Source of the DNA: a virus
Reading direction: 5' to 3' (one strand)
IMG/VR virus record: IMGVR_UViG_3300017963_000152
Location: 1 to 37,400 of that record
Length of the DNA: 37,400 nucleotides
The notes under the pieces were generated by a model, which was given only the letters and a program-made list of their open reading frames with translations, was not told the origin of the DNA and ran no database searches. A program made the translations under genes and the position numbers. Of this stretch, positions 6,548-13,765 are shown in pieces (the stretch's first letter is position 1; each line of letters begins with the position of its first letter).

Positions 6548-6745
6548 TTATGACTCAATGCCAAGAGCACTGCGCAATGACTTACACTTGGGTACATGAC
6601 CCAAGAGCACGTCAATGACGTCAGCGGTGTGTTTGGGTTTGTCGTTGCCCTTGCGGCCTTGCAGTTTGCCGGCCAACCTGGTCAACTCTGTGCGTGCCTC
6701 GTTGCGACATTTCACACGTACGACTTTGTATAGTGGCTTGCCCAT
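6548..6745 (-). CDS. Small DNA-binding candidate, ribbon-helix-helix-like
   Basis: 65 residues from ATG 6745 after GAGGGGGAAT. The layout is strand YKVVRVK, helix RNEARTELTRLAGKLQG, a basic loop, then helix HTADVIDVLLGHV. This order fits a ribbon-helix-helix (Arc/CopG/omega) fold, although the loop is longer than usual and I cannot confirm the fold. It is the first gene of the early block, 130 bases downstream of a terminator hairpin and 165 bases from a 10-bp tandem array. RHH proteins bind short tandem direct repeats cooperatively, so self-regulation through that array is an attractive inference. Confidence 0.6.
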   Translation of the reverse strand: MGKPLYKVVRVKCRNEARTELTRLAGKLQGRKGNDKPKHTADVIDVLLGHVPKCKSLRSALGIES

Positions 6746-6876
6746 ATTCCCCCTCACAGTCAAGAGCTCTCGCCTCAGTTGTCGTCAACCGGCCAGGTGA
6801 GCTTGAGCCGGTACCCCCATGTGGCACAGGGTGGCCCACTGGTGCTCAGGTGTCAAGAGGAAAAACAGACAAAAGA

Positions 6877-6899
6877 GGGTGGCCAATTATTGGCCACCC
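6877..6899 (-). terminator. Rho-independent terminator of the late operon
   Basis: Perfect 10-bp inverted repeat GGGTGGCCAA / TTGGCCACCC with a 3-base loop. In the minus-strand sense it is followed by TCTTTTGTCTGTTTTT. It lies beyond the endolysin, the last late gene, so it should end late transcription before the early block. Confidence 0.8.
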
Positions 6900-6908
6900 C
6901 CTTGCGGT

Positions 6909-6980
6909 GGTGTCAGTTGGTGTCAGTTGGTGTCAGTTGGTGTCAGTTGGTGTCAGTTGGTGTCAGTTGGTGTCAGTTAT
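6909..6980. repeat. 10-bp tandem direct-repeat array (iteron/operator-like)
   Basis: Six exact head-to-tail copies of TGTCAGTTGG (6911-6970) plus a seventh TGTCAGTT (6971-6978). The 10-bp period places each copy on nearly the same helix face, as in arrays bound cooperatively by a repressor or replication initiator. It lies between the endolysin and the terminator hairpin, at the junction of the late and early blocks. Confidence 0.9.
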
Positions 6981-7233
6981 GGTGGCCGCCGGCGGTAGTG
7001 GTGAAACCGCACTGTGGCCCATGCCAGGCGCACCGTGAGCCCAGTTTGGACAGCGGCCACCCTTGCCTTGAGCCATGAGTGGCTGTATGGCCTCACAACC
7101 GGCCTAAAACGGCCTGTTTGTGGCCTCTCTCTCAGAGGCTCTCAGAGGCATTTTCTCAGGTGGCCCCTCACTGTTTCACCTGGTGGCCTCTCTTGAGCCT
7201 GGTGGCGCCTGGCGCCTGTGGCCAGTGACCCCC

Positions 7234-7683
7234 TCAAACAGCCGGCACACACGGCAGTCTGGCCAGGCTGAGTGGCCGTGGCCTCAAATGGGTGTCAGGG
7301 TGGCACTGCAAGTGGCAGTGGTCCCAGTGCCGGCGGTACTTGTCGAGCTCACCGTACACACATGCCCACAGGTTGCCGCCGGTGGCATACACCCACAGTT
7401 GGTTGAGGTACAAGGCCAGGTCACCCATTTGTGCGCGGGTCAGCCCAGTCGAGTTGCGGCCAATGTCCACACCACGCCACCACGCATGTACTGAGCGTGG
7501 GTTGTCAGGCCGGTACACTGACGTGACGCACACCGCTGAGCCAAACTGGTCAAGGACAAAACCGGCGGCCTCGTACACCATTTGAGTCAGCCGTGGTGTG
7601 CGACTGCGTAACTCGTCAAACTGCCGGCGCAACTCTTGGCGCCTGGCCGGTGTGTCGTCGAGCTCACCAAACCTGAGTTGCAT
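7234..7683 (-). CDS. Endolysin, peptidase M15 (VanY/DD-peptidase-like)
   Basis: 149 residues, ATG after GGCTGAGGTACTAAC. The zinc-site signature of the M15 fold is visible: VTSVYRP (53-59), S64-V-H66 with D73 (SxHxxxxxxD, SVHAWWRGVDIG), and H122-C-H124 in WDHCHLQCH. M15 enzymes cut D-Ala-containing peptide bonds in peptidoglycan, so this is the likely lysis enzyme, acting in the cell wall. There is no signal peptide, so it would need a holin. It is the last late gene, downstream of small membrane proteins, as expected for a lysis cassette. A Cys-rich variation around the HxH is unusual but not disabling. Confidence 0.8.
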   Translation of the reverse strand: MQLRFGELDDTPARRQELRRQFDELRSRTPRLTQMVYEAAGFVLDQFGSAVCVTSVYRPDNPRSVHAWWRGVDIGRNSTGLTRAQMGDLALYLNQLWVYATGGNLWACVYGELDKYRRHWDHCHLQCHPDTHLRPRPLSLARLPCVPAV

Positions 7684-7743
7684 GTTAGTACCTCAGCCGG
7701 CCACGAGGCCGGTTGGTTGGTTGGTTGCACATGCACCTGTATG

Positions 7744-8208
7744 TTAGTGGCCAGGTGCCGGCTGAGGTTTCATGTCCTCAGGCAACAGGTCAACCCAACT
7801 CTCACCCTTGGCCACGAGCTTGTTGAGCATACCAACCAAGAGTGTGAGCGCCACCCGTATGGCGTCGTCGTCGAAACGCTCTGCAATGACGCCAAATGGG
7901 CCACCAATGTCAATGACGTCGTCGAGCACGCGGGTGACGGCCTCGAGCTTGAGTTGGCCGGCCTGAGTGTCAGGGTTGGCCTCTTTGATAGCGGCCACCG
8001 CAACCTCAGCCGCGGCCATGAGGCCAATGACGAGCGTGGCCAGTGCCTCACCCGTTTGTTTGAGCTCTGTCAGACTGTCAAACGGGTTGCCCCTTATGAG
8101 AGCCACCAGTTTGCGCCAGGTGCTCTTGAGCTTGTCGAGGTCAACTGCCGTACTTATGTACGCAATGACTTGCTCGAGCGCCTTTTTGTCAATGCTCACT
8201 GTACTCAT
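7744..8208 (-). CDS. Helical protein of the lysis region, possible holin-LLH-like
   Basis: 154 residues. ATG shares its A with the upstream TAA (TAATG) and has AAGGGGGTTTTCTA in front. There is a moderately hydrophobic helix (LATLVIGLMAAAEVAVAAIK, about 58-77), then KLEAVTRVLDDVIDIGG and IRVALTLLVGMLNKLVA. The pattern of a hydrophobic helix, EA-V-VLDD, and a C-terminal LV-MLNKL recalls proteins annotated as holin LLH family. The helix is weak for a membrane span, so a cytoplasmic role is possible. Confidence 0.65.
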   Translation of the reverse strand: MSTVSIDKKALEQVIAYISTAVDLDKLKSTWRKLVALIRGNPFDSLTELKQTGEALATLVIGLMAAAEVAVAAIKEANPDTQAGQLKLEAVTRVLDDVIDIGGPFGVIAERFDDDAIRVALTLLVGMLNKLVAKGESWVDLLPEDMKPQPAPGH

Positions 8209-8708
8209 TAGAAAACCCCCTTGGCTCGTGCGCCTAAAACCACTGCCACAGCGTCGTACGCATGTTGTTTCAACTCTCTCTTTTGCCTGGCGTCAGTTGT
8301 AGCCGGCCCCAACCAGTGAGGCAAGCTCTCAAACTCACTCTCAATGCCTCGTTTCATGTCAGCCTTGGTGGCTGACACAATACCACCACTTGCCACCCTG
8401 GCCGCCGTCGCGGGGTTGACCTCTTTGAGCTCGAGGTCAAAGTCAGCCGTGAGGCACAACAACAAGCCATATGTCACCCAGTTGGGTGCGCCACCGGCCT
8501 TGACATACTTACCTTGAGCTCTGTGTATGGGTTGCTCAATGGCAACGCCACGCACGCGGTACGTTTGCAGAAATGGCCTCAGGTTGAGCCTGAGGTCAAG
8601 TACGCTGTCAGCCGTACCCCATGCCAACACCCTGGTTGCCACCACGTTGGTGACGCACCACCCTGGCGTTGGGCCACCGTCAACGCCAATGAGTGCCTCT
8701 TGCCCCAT
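8208..8708 (-). CDS. RuvC-like Holliday-junction/crossover endonuclease
   Basis: 166 residues from ATG 8708 (AAAAGG seven bases upstream); ATG 8714, which overlaps the previous stop as ATGA, is an alternative. RNase H-fold catalytic acids are visible: Asp10 in LIGVDGGPTPGWC, Glu58 in GVAIEQPIH, Asp152 in HAYDAVAVVLGA. The basic motif SATKADMKRGIE lies between them, as in RuvC. It likely resolves branched replication or packaging intermediates. Its place inside the lysis region rather than with the recombination genes is noteworthy. Confidence 0.8.
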   Translation of the reverse strand: MGQEALIGVDGGPTPGWCVTNVVATRVLAWGTADSVLDLRLNLRPFLQTYRVRGVAIEQPIHRAQGKYVKAGGAPNWVTYGLLLCLTADFDLELKEVNPATAARVASGGIVSATKADMKRGIESEFESLPHWLGPATTDARQKRELKQHAYDAVAVVLGARAKGVF

Positions 8709-8710
8709 AG

Positions 8711-8914
8711 TCATACCTTTTGAGTGCGCCCACGCTGAAACCAACCCAACGCAAACCACATGGGTGCGCTGAGAGCCTCGAGGTTGCCGTTTTTGACGCA
8801 CAGTGCCACATACCCCCCAACGAGTATGACGGCCACAATGCTCATGCCTGTACTCACTTTGAGGCCGCTGACCTCGACGTGTGGCGGCATTTTCATGTAT
8901 GGCGGTACTTTCAT
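8711..8914 (-). CDS. Small single-span membrane protein, holin candidate
   Basis: 67 residues, ATG after AGAGGTGCGTC, overlapping the upstream stop (ATGA). One clear transmembrane segment (MSIVAVILVGGYVALCV, about 24-40) follows a Pro-rich N-terminus, and a second weaker hydrophobic stretch (LSAPMWFALGWF) precedes a basic tail (RGRTQK). Size, topology and position upstream of the endolysin fit a holin or a holin partner. No family recognised. Confidence 0.65.
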   Translation of the reverse strand: MKVPPYMKMPPHVEVSGLKVSTGMSIVAVILVGGYVALCVKNGNLEALSAPMWFALGWFQRGRTQKV

Positions 8915-9261
8915 GACGCACCTCTCTTTGCCTTGACCTCTTGAGCCTTGAGTGCCGCAATGCTCTCACCATGACGGTTGAGCCGGCTGAAAATAGTTTC
9001 ATGCTCTCGTGTGTGCATTGCCGCACACTTTTCGAGTGCCGTTGTCATGTCCTTTTTGAGCTCACGCCGGTCACCCTCAAGGTCAGCCTTGAGTTGTTCA
9101 CGCTGTTTCACCTCAACCTCGAGCAATGCCTTGAGCTTGGTGACACTGCCATTGAGTGAGCCAACAGTGCGCCCAAGAGCAAACCACACCCCCACGGCAA
9201 CCGTACCACCAAGGGGAACACCAACCGCGGCACCCAGTTTGACGAGCTCTGCCGTGTCCAA
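8911..9261 (-). CDS. Membrane protein with coiled coil, lysis region
   Basis: 116 residues from TTG 9261 behind GGGGGGTTGACCA. An N-terminal hydrophobic segment (LGAAVGVPLGGTVAVGVWFAL, about 9-29) is followed by a long charged coiled coil (KALLEVEVKQREQLKADLEG, ALEKCAAMHTREHETIFSRL). The architecture recalls XhlA/hemolysin-type lysis accessory proteins but in reversed order (membrane span first). Could be a holin accessory or spanin-like factor. Confidence 0.65.
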   Translation of the reverse strand: MDTAELVKLGAAVGVPLGGTVAVGVWFALGRTVGSLNGSVTKLKALLEVEVKQREQLKADLEGDRRELKKDMTTALEKCAAMHTREHETIFSRLNRHGESIAALKAQEVKAKRGAS

Positions 9262-9264
9262 TGG

Positions 9265-10320
9265 TCAACCCCCCAGTTTGCCAATGTTATATGGGCTCGA
9301 GTCAGCCGCACCAATGCTGAAAGTCTGTTGCTTGTAACGCCGGCGGCTGAGGTAGTCAGTGTATTTGGTGGTGACCCGCCACTGGGTGTTGGCGGGTGTT
9401 ATGTCAGAGTTGCGGTACAACTCAAATACAAACGTGCCGTCAGCGGCAGTGGTGGTGTCAAATGGGCTCATAACAAACGCGCCCGTTGAGGTGACTGTGG
9501 GTATGTTGGTGTACCCTGGCGGCACTACAAGCTCACACTCAATGGTCACGTTGGGCACACCCTGGCCGGTACCCTCTTGCAAGTACCCAACGGCCATGAC
9601 TCTCATGGGGTTGACTGGGTCACCAGGGTCAAACTCATACCCCAAGAGGCTGTCAGTGACAGCCGTTTGGTACACAAAGAGGCTTTCAGCCGCGGGAAAC
9701 TGCACGCCACCAGGCACAGTTTCACCGCCAACCAAGAGGGTGTCAGGGTTGTCGGGCTCAGGGTACGTGAAACTGAAAACGCCGGCGCTGTTGGCACGGC
9801 CATGAGCAACAACCCAACCGTCACTCGAGCGCACGGTCACAGTGGCCGCCGGCACAGCCGCGTCAGGTGTTTGTGACGTGTCCACACAGACAATGGTGAC
9901 CGGCACATTGCCAAATATGTCAAAGTCGTCACTGACTTGCCAACGGTCCACAGAGGGTGGCGTGCGCCCTTGTACGGTGTATATGACTGACCGGCACACA
10001 TAGTCACCTTGTACGCCGGCGCTGTCAGCGTCAATGACCTTGCCCCACAGTCCTGGCCCCAAACTGTCACCGTAGTCAACCCGCCACAGCGTGGCCACAC
10101 CGTTGACCACTAGGTACGTGCGCATGACGACACTGTCAATTTCAGCCTCGTACAACTCGTATGCGTTGCCCAGTGAGTCAGCCGGCACAACCGGCACGAG
10201 GTGTTTGGTGCCAGGTACGTGTATGTGCTGAGCCACGGCCACCGTGAGCACGCACTGGTTGACGACGAGAGCCAAGAGCACTGCCATGACGGCAACACAC
10301 AACCTCTGTGAGCGTGTCAT
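9265..10320 (-). CDS. Exported protein with two Ig/CarboxypepD-like beta domains
   Basis: 351 residues. ATGA overlap with the upstream gene; GGGGGGTGTGAA in front. A classical signal peptide is present: basic MTRSQR, hydrophobic LCVAVMAVLLALVVN, then AVAQH near residue 30. The mature part holds at least two beta-sandwich-type segments of carboxypeptidase-regulatory style: AAVPAATVTVRSSDGWVVAHG with NSAGVFSFTYP (about 155-195), and GQGVPNVTIECELVVP with TTAADGTFVFELY (about 255-310). Likely acts outside the cytoplasm or on the virion surface. Tailed-phage structural proteins rarely carry signal peptides. Confidence 0.75.
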   Translation of the reverse strand: MTRSQRLCVAVMAVLLALVVNQCVLTVAVAQHIHVPGTKHLVPVVPADSLGNAYELYEAEIDSVVMRTYLVVNGVATLWRVDYGDSLGPGLWGKVIDADSAGVQGDYVCRSVIYTVQGRTPPSVDRWQVSDDFDIFGNVPVTIVCVDTSQTPDAAVPAATVTVRSSDGWVVAHGRANSAGVFSFTYPEPDNPDTLLVGGETVPGGVQFPAAESLFVYQTAVTDSLLGYEFDPGDPVNPMRVMAVGYLQEGTGQGVPNVTIECELVVPPGYTNIPTVTSTGAFVMSPFDTTTAADGTFVFELYRNSDITPANTQWRVTTKYTDYLSRRRYKQQTFSIGAADSSPYNIGKLGG

Positions 10321-11111
10321 TTCACACCCCCCATATAATACGAGCCGGCGTCAGCCACGTTGCCTGTGACGCATACCACTGGTTGCCGGCGGCCACTTGG
10401 CGGCACAGCCGGCGGTGTGTACTCAATGTATAGGTACGGTTGGTTTGACCCAAAGTCATATGTGTAAAAGTCGAAAAAGTGGTTGCCTGTTGGTTGTGGG
10501 CCAGCACATGACTCAATCCTGGTGGTGCCAACTCCCAAGCACAGGTACGCGCCAGTACCCATGTGCGCGGTGACGGTGTCAGCGTTGACCGCAATGTGGT
10601 TGTATTGACCCACGCTGACTGGAAACGCCTTGCTGCCAATAAAGACACCGCCGGTGCCGTAGTCACTCGAGTCAATAGGCCAGTCGTCAGCAATGCGTTT
10701 GACTGTTATTGACCCAAGAGTCTCACTGTTGCGCCATATAAACACTCTGAGCTCTGCCGTGGTCACAGTACCCTTGAGTCCACTGAGGTCAAACCTCACG
10801 CGGCCACGCCAAAAAACAAAATCGGTTTGAGCCGCTGTGTACCTTGCGCCAACTGGTATGGTCCCAAACGATGTGTTGGCGTTTTTTGACCCCCACGTGC
10901 CTGAGCAAATGTGCCACCACGTGTAAAAAGGTAAGAACTCAGTGCCTTGACAATATGTGTACCCGTCGTCACCACTGGCGGCAACGTACACTGTGGCCAC
11001 GTCAGCCTGTGAGGTGCCGCACAACAGGGTCAGGCCAAGGGTCAGCGTCAGAAACAGCACCCTCAGGCTGTGTGGGCAGTATGTGTGGCGGTTGTTGTGC
11101 GGCACTCTCAT
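10317..11111 (-). CDS. Exported DNRLRE-like beta protein
   Basis: 264 residues, ATG after GAGGTGACAAC. The N-terminus has basic residues, then SLRVLFLTLTLGLTLLCGTS and QADVA, a signal peptide with likely cleavage near 36-39. The mature part has RGRVRFDLSGLKGTVTTAEL followed by RVFIWRNSETLGSITVKRIA and a late YDFGSNQPYLYIEYTP. This matches the style of DNRLRE domains (FDLS-L-G---A-L-l), which occur in secreted bacterial adhesins. Stop and next start overlap (ATGA), so it is translated together with the second exported protein. Confidence 0.75.
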   Translation of the reverse strand: MRVPHNNRHTYCPHSLRVLFLTLTLGLTLLCGTSQADVATVYVAASGDDGYTYCQGTEFLPFYTWWHICSGTWGSKNANTSFGTIPVGARYTAAQTDFVFWRGRVRFDLSGLKGTVTTAELRVFIWRNSETLGSITVKRIADDWPIDSSDYGTGGVFIGSKAFPVSVGQYNHIAVNADTVTAHMGTGAYLCLGVGTTRIESCAGPQPTGNHFFDFYTYDFGSNQPYLYIEYTPPAVPPSGRRQPVVCVTGNVADAGSYYMGGVK

Positions 11112-11120
11112 GTTGTCACC

Positions 11121-12614
11121 TCATGCGTCAGCGTACTCACCAAGCCTGACGTCAAATGCGCCATAGTTGCAGAGCCACGGTGAGGTGCTCACCAGGTTGT
11201 CGTTGGCGTCATATGCCTCAACCTGAAACACCCCCAGTTGTTGGTCAGCACTCTCACCAAGGTTGAAAGCCTCACCAACCGTGGTTGTAAACTTGAGTTT
11301 CTTGGGTGGCCCAGTCTCAGTTGCGGGGTTGTCGAGCACGAGCCGTTTGTACTGGTTGTTGGCGTGCCTCAAATAAACATACTCACCAGGGTCAAAGTAC
11401 CCAAGCTCTGTTACTGTGGCCTCGTCAACCTGAGCCTCTGAGTCACCTGAGCCAACAGCCGCCGTGAGCTTGAGGGTCACCAGGTCAGACGTTACCCATA
11501 TACGGTGCAAGAGGCCGTCATGAGGTGTCAGGTCAATGGTGTCGTCAGTGATTGACCCCATGTGAAACGAGGCAAACTGGTACACACGTTGGTTGGCGCC
11601 ACTGGCCTCAATCTTGATACGGTACCACCTCATGGTTGGTATGCCCACGTGTATGCACCACTCAAACACGCTCGTGTCGTCGTCAAAGTCACCTGGTATG
11701 GTCACAATTTCTTGCCAGTCACCCTCTGCAATGCCCTCAGCGCCGGCCAAACTACCCACAGCGTCAGTGCCCGTGCAATACACGGTGACCACGCCGGCGC
11801 CGTACTGTTTCGTTTGCAGTCTTATGCGCTCGAGCATACGGTTGTTGACGCCACTGGCCAGTTGACAATATATGTACCCAGTGTTACCGTCAGCCACGTA
11901 TGCGTAGTTGCCGCTGTTGTCGTTGAGAGCATTGGCCGCGTCAACCACGTTGCCATCAGCCCACGCATTGACACCAAGCTCAAACAGAAACGGCCCACGG
12001 TCAGCGCCAACGCAACGGTAGTTGTTTGTCTCGTACGCGGGTGTACCCTCGACGTCAGAGCGCACGGCAATGCTCAACATGCGCGTGGCGTACACGTCAC
12101 TTGGGCTCGTGCCCAAGGCTTGCGTGGCGTACGGTTTCACGTCAGCATCGTTGAAATAATACAAGTCACATGGCGGGTTGTCGTCGTAGTTGTCAGCGTA
12201 CACCGTGAAATTGGACCCCTCAGCCACCCACAAACCAATAAAGTCACCGGCCTCAACAGCCAAGTCACAGTCGTGCTCGTATGCACCCTCAGCCAACATG
12301 GGTGTCGTCATTTCAGCCACACCTCGTACGTAGTAAGTACCTGAGTCCTCGTACACCACCACCAGGCACACCTCACCAATGGGCACATACCTCGAGTTGT
12401 GGCCTGTGAGCTCGTTGTGGTAGTACAGTGACCACGCCTTGGCTGTGAAATTGGCGCTCACCTTGAGGCTCTTGTCAAAGTACACGGCACCCTGGTACAA
12501 GAAGCCAGTCACCCGCTGTACGAGTGGCCACCCGACAAAGTCTTGACATGTGCGCCGTGCTATTTTCACGTACTCGACGTTGGCGTTGTCAGGTATGTCA
12601 ATGCAAAAAGACAT
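11121..12614 (-). CDS. Distal tail / adhesion protein with F5/8-type C-like domain
   Basis: 497 residues, ATG after AGAGGTGAGCTCAC, overlapping the methyltransferase end. The centre (about 225-350) reads ANALNDNSGNYAYVADGNTG, GVNNRMLERIRLQTK, WQEIVTIPGDF, then MRWYRIKIEASGANQRVYQF, a galactose-binding-like (discoidin, F5/8 type C) pattern that usually binds carbohydrate or lipid. The N-terminal 180 residues form a separate beta domain (SLYYHNELTGHNSRYVPIGE); the C-terminal 130 residues include a collar-like EYVYLRHANNQYKRLVLDN. Without a signal peptide and in the tail cluster, it is a likely receptor-binding or tail-tip component. Confidence 0.75.
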   Translation of the reverse strand: MSFCIDIPDNANVEYVKIARRTCQDFVGWPLVQRVTGFLYQGAVYFDKSLKVSANFTAKAWSLYYHNELTGHNSRYVPIGEVCLVVVYEDSGTYYVRGVAEMTTPMLAEGAYEHDCDLAVEAGDFIGLWVAEGSNFTVYADNYDDNPPCDLYYFNDADVKPYATQALGTSPSDVYATRMLSIAVRSDVEGTPAYETNNYRCVGADRGPFLFELGVNAWADGNVVDAANALNDNSGNYAYVADGNTGYIYCQLASGVNNRMLERIRLQTKQYGAGVVTVYCTGTDAVGSLAGAEGIAEGDWQEIVTIPGDFDDDTSVFEWCIHVGIPTMRWYRIKIEASGANQRVYQFASFHMGSITDDTIDLTPHDGLLHRIWVTSDLVTLKLTAAVGSGDSEAQVDEATVTELGYFDPGEYVYLRHANNQYKRLVLDNPATETGPPKKLKFTTTVGEAFNLGESADQQLGVFQVEAYDANDNLVSTSPWLCNYGAFDVRLGEYADA

Positions 12615-13230
12615 GTGAGCTCACCTCTTTGACGTACAGGTTTATGTGGAATAGGTCAGCCGGCGGCCTTGGCAGTTTCCTCGAGCTCACCAGGTTGAAA
12701 CCGCACCTCGTAACTCTGTGGTGTACCTCTGCCGCCGTATGGTAGTGCCGGCCTGACGCCGGCGCCGTCACGGCTGACCATTTACCCTTGGCAATTAGCC
12801 TGAGTACCTTGTACCACCAGGTTTCAGTTGGTTGACAGGTCAGCAAATGGCCCCCCTCACAGAGCACACGGTTGAGCTCGAGCACGGCACGTTGCAACTC
12901 AGGTACATGCTCGAGAGTGTCAAGGCACGTCACCATATGCCACCCCAATTCGAGCTCGTTGAGCCGGCGCACGTCCTGAGTGTCAAACTCAACACCTGGC
13001 ACATGACCATTGAGCAAGTACACCTCACCGTGTAGGTCAACCCCCTTGAGCCGGCGTGGTCGCCACGGCATATGAGCCACAGCACTGACAAACTCACCCT
13101 TGCCGCACCCAACGTCAATGAGGCTCTCAGGCTCGAGCTCAGCCACAAACTGGCCGGCCACCTCGAGCCGCCGGCGAAACAGCCAACGCACCGCGGGGTT
13201 GCGTGAGCCGTACTCAGGCATTGGCCTCAT
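12598..13230 (-). CDS. SAM-dependent class I methyltransferase
   Basis: About 210 residues; start at ATG 13230 or 13221 (the latter has TGAGG four bases away). The Rossmann SAM-binding motif I is LIDVGCGKGEF (38-47), the motif II acid is GVDL (Asp65), and TCLDTLEHVPE (101-111) is the post-motif typical of Methyltransf_11/23 enzymes. The C-terminal segment (PASGRHYHTAAEVHHRVTRC) matches the usual FH-ft-eel region. No DNA-target motif (DPPY, PC loop) is present, so the substrate is more likely a small molecule, sugar, lipid or protein. It lies between two tail genes, which suggests modification of a virion or host-surface component. Confidence 0.85.
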   Translation of the reverse strand: MRPMPEYGSRNPAVRWLFRRRLEVAGQFVAELEPESLIDVGCGKGEFVSAVAHMPWRPRRLKGVDLHGEVYLLNGHVPGVEFDTQDVRRLNELELGWHMVTCLDTLEHVPELQRAVLELNRVLCEGGHLLTCQPTETWWYKVLRLIAKGKWSAVTAPASGRHYHTAAEVHHRVTRCGFNLVSSRKLPRPPADLFHINLYVKEVSSHVFLH

Positions 13231-13243
13231 ATTAGGTGTCACG

Positions 13244-13762
13244 TCATGGGTACCGGCCACTGGTGCCACCCCCAACATACGGCATGGCCGGCGGCCAACT
13301 GGCCCCAAAACCGCCACCCGCCACGCCAAATGCAAACAGGTTGCCCAAGTCGTACGTGACCCTCTCGAGGTTGAGCGCCACCAGGCGCACCTCATTTTGG
13401 TGGCCGGTGGCTCTGCCGGCTGACCATTGCCGGCGCCACGGTCCCTCAACCCTCATGGGCCAGTACCTCTCACAGTCCTTGTGTGGCCACACCAACACCT
13501 CGTCAGCCTGTGCCGCCAGTTGCCATGTGAGCTCGTCGTCACGGCTGAGCCAACGGTACACAAACGTCAGGTTGAGCCGGTGCCTCAGGTTGACCTCGAG
13601 CTCTGTGTAATCCACCAAGCTCTTGAGCTCACTGTCACGGTCCCATGCCCACAACAGTTGTTGCGGCCTGGCCACCGTGTCAGCCTCGACGAGCTCACCC
13701 CACACGTTGAAAACGAGCTTGGGGTTTGAGGTGCCACCTATTGAGCCAAAGAGCTTGCCCAT
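13244..13762 (-). CDS. Tail-region protein, unknown
   Basis: 172 residues, ATG after GAGGGTGTGAGGT, four bases from the upstream gene. MGKLFGSIGGTSNPKLVFNV then ADTVARPQQLLWAWDRDSEL and LTFVYRWLSRDDELTWQLAA. The end is Gly-rich (LFAFGVAGGGFGASWPPAMP). Position among distal tail genes implies a baseplate or fibre component. No family recognised. Confidence 0.7.
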   Translation of the reverse strand: MGKLFGSIGGTSNPKLVFNVWGELVEADTVARPQQLLWAWDRDSELKSLVDYTELEVNLRHRLNLTFVYRWLSRDDELTWQLAAQADEVLVWPHKDCERYWPMRVEGPWRRQWSAGRATGHQNEVRLVALNLERVTYDLGNLFAFGVAGGGFGASWPPAMPYVGGGTSGRYP

Positions 13763-13765
13763 ACC

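Larger units (their letters stand above)
6746..7233. other. 488-bp non-coding junction between late and early blocks
   Basis: No convincing gene. Minus-strand order: about 250 bases after the endolysin rich in GGCCACC, CTCTGAGAG and GGCGCC words with several short inverted repeats; the 10-bp array (6980-6909); the terminator (6899-6877); then about 130 bases to the first early gene. That last part has a TTGACA (minus, 6856-6851) with no good -10 hexamer. A 36-codon frame (ATG at about 7076, MAQGKGGRCPNWAHGAPG) ends inside the array; with no ribosome-binding site I do not call it. Confidence 0.7.

Noticed and set aside
6839-6856. Promoter with TTGACA upstream of the first early gene
   Set aside because: No acceptable -10 hexamer at 16-18 bases; not called as a feature.
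6911-6980. CRISPR-like array
   Set aside because: Ten-base units directly abut with no unique spacers; operator or iteron array is the better reading.
7000-7076. 36-codon frame MAQGKGGRCPNWAHGAPG in the late/early junction
   Set aside because: Start lacks a nearby ribosome-binding site and the stop is supplied by the tandem repeat; kept only as a remark.
7706-7726. GGTTGGTTGGTTGG short tandem tract between lysis genes
   Set aside because: Only a few 4-base units; probably incidental, though a CCGGCC-TCGT-GGCCGG mini-hairpin lies beside it in the minus sense.
12598-13230. DNA methyltransferase explaining the odd DNA word usage
   Set aside because: Lacks the DPPY/NPPF or PC catalytic motifs of DNA methylases; class and position point to another substrate.
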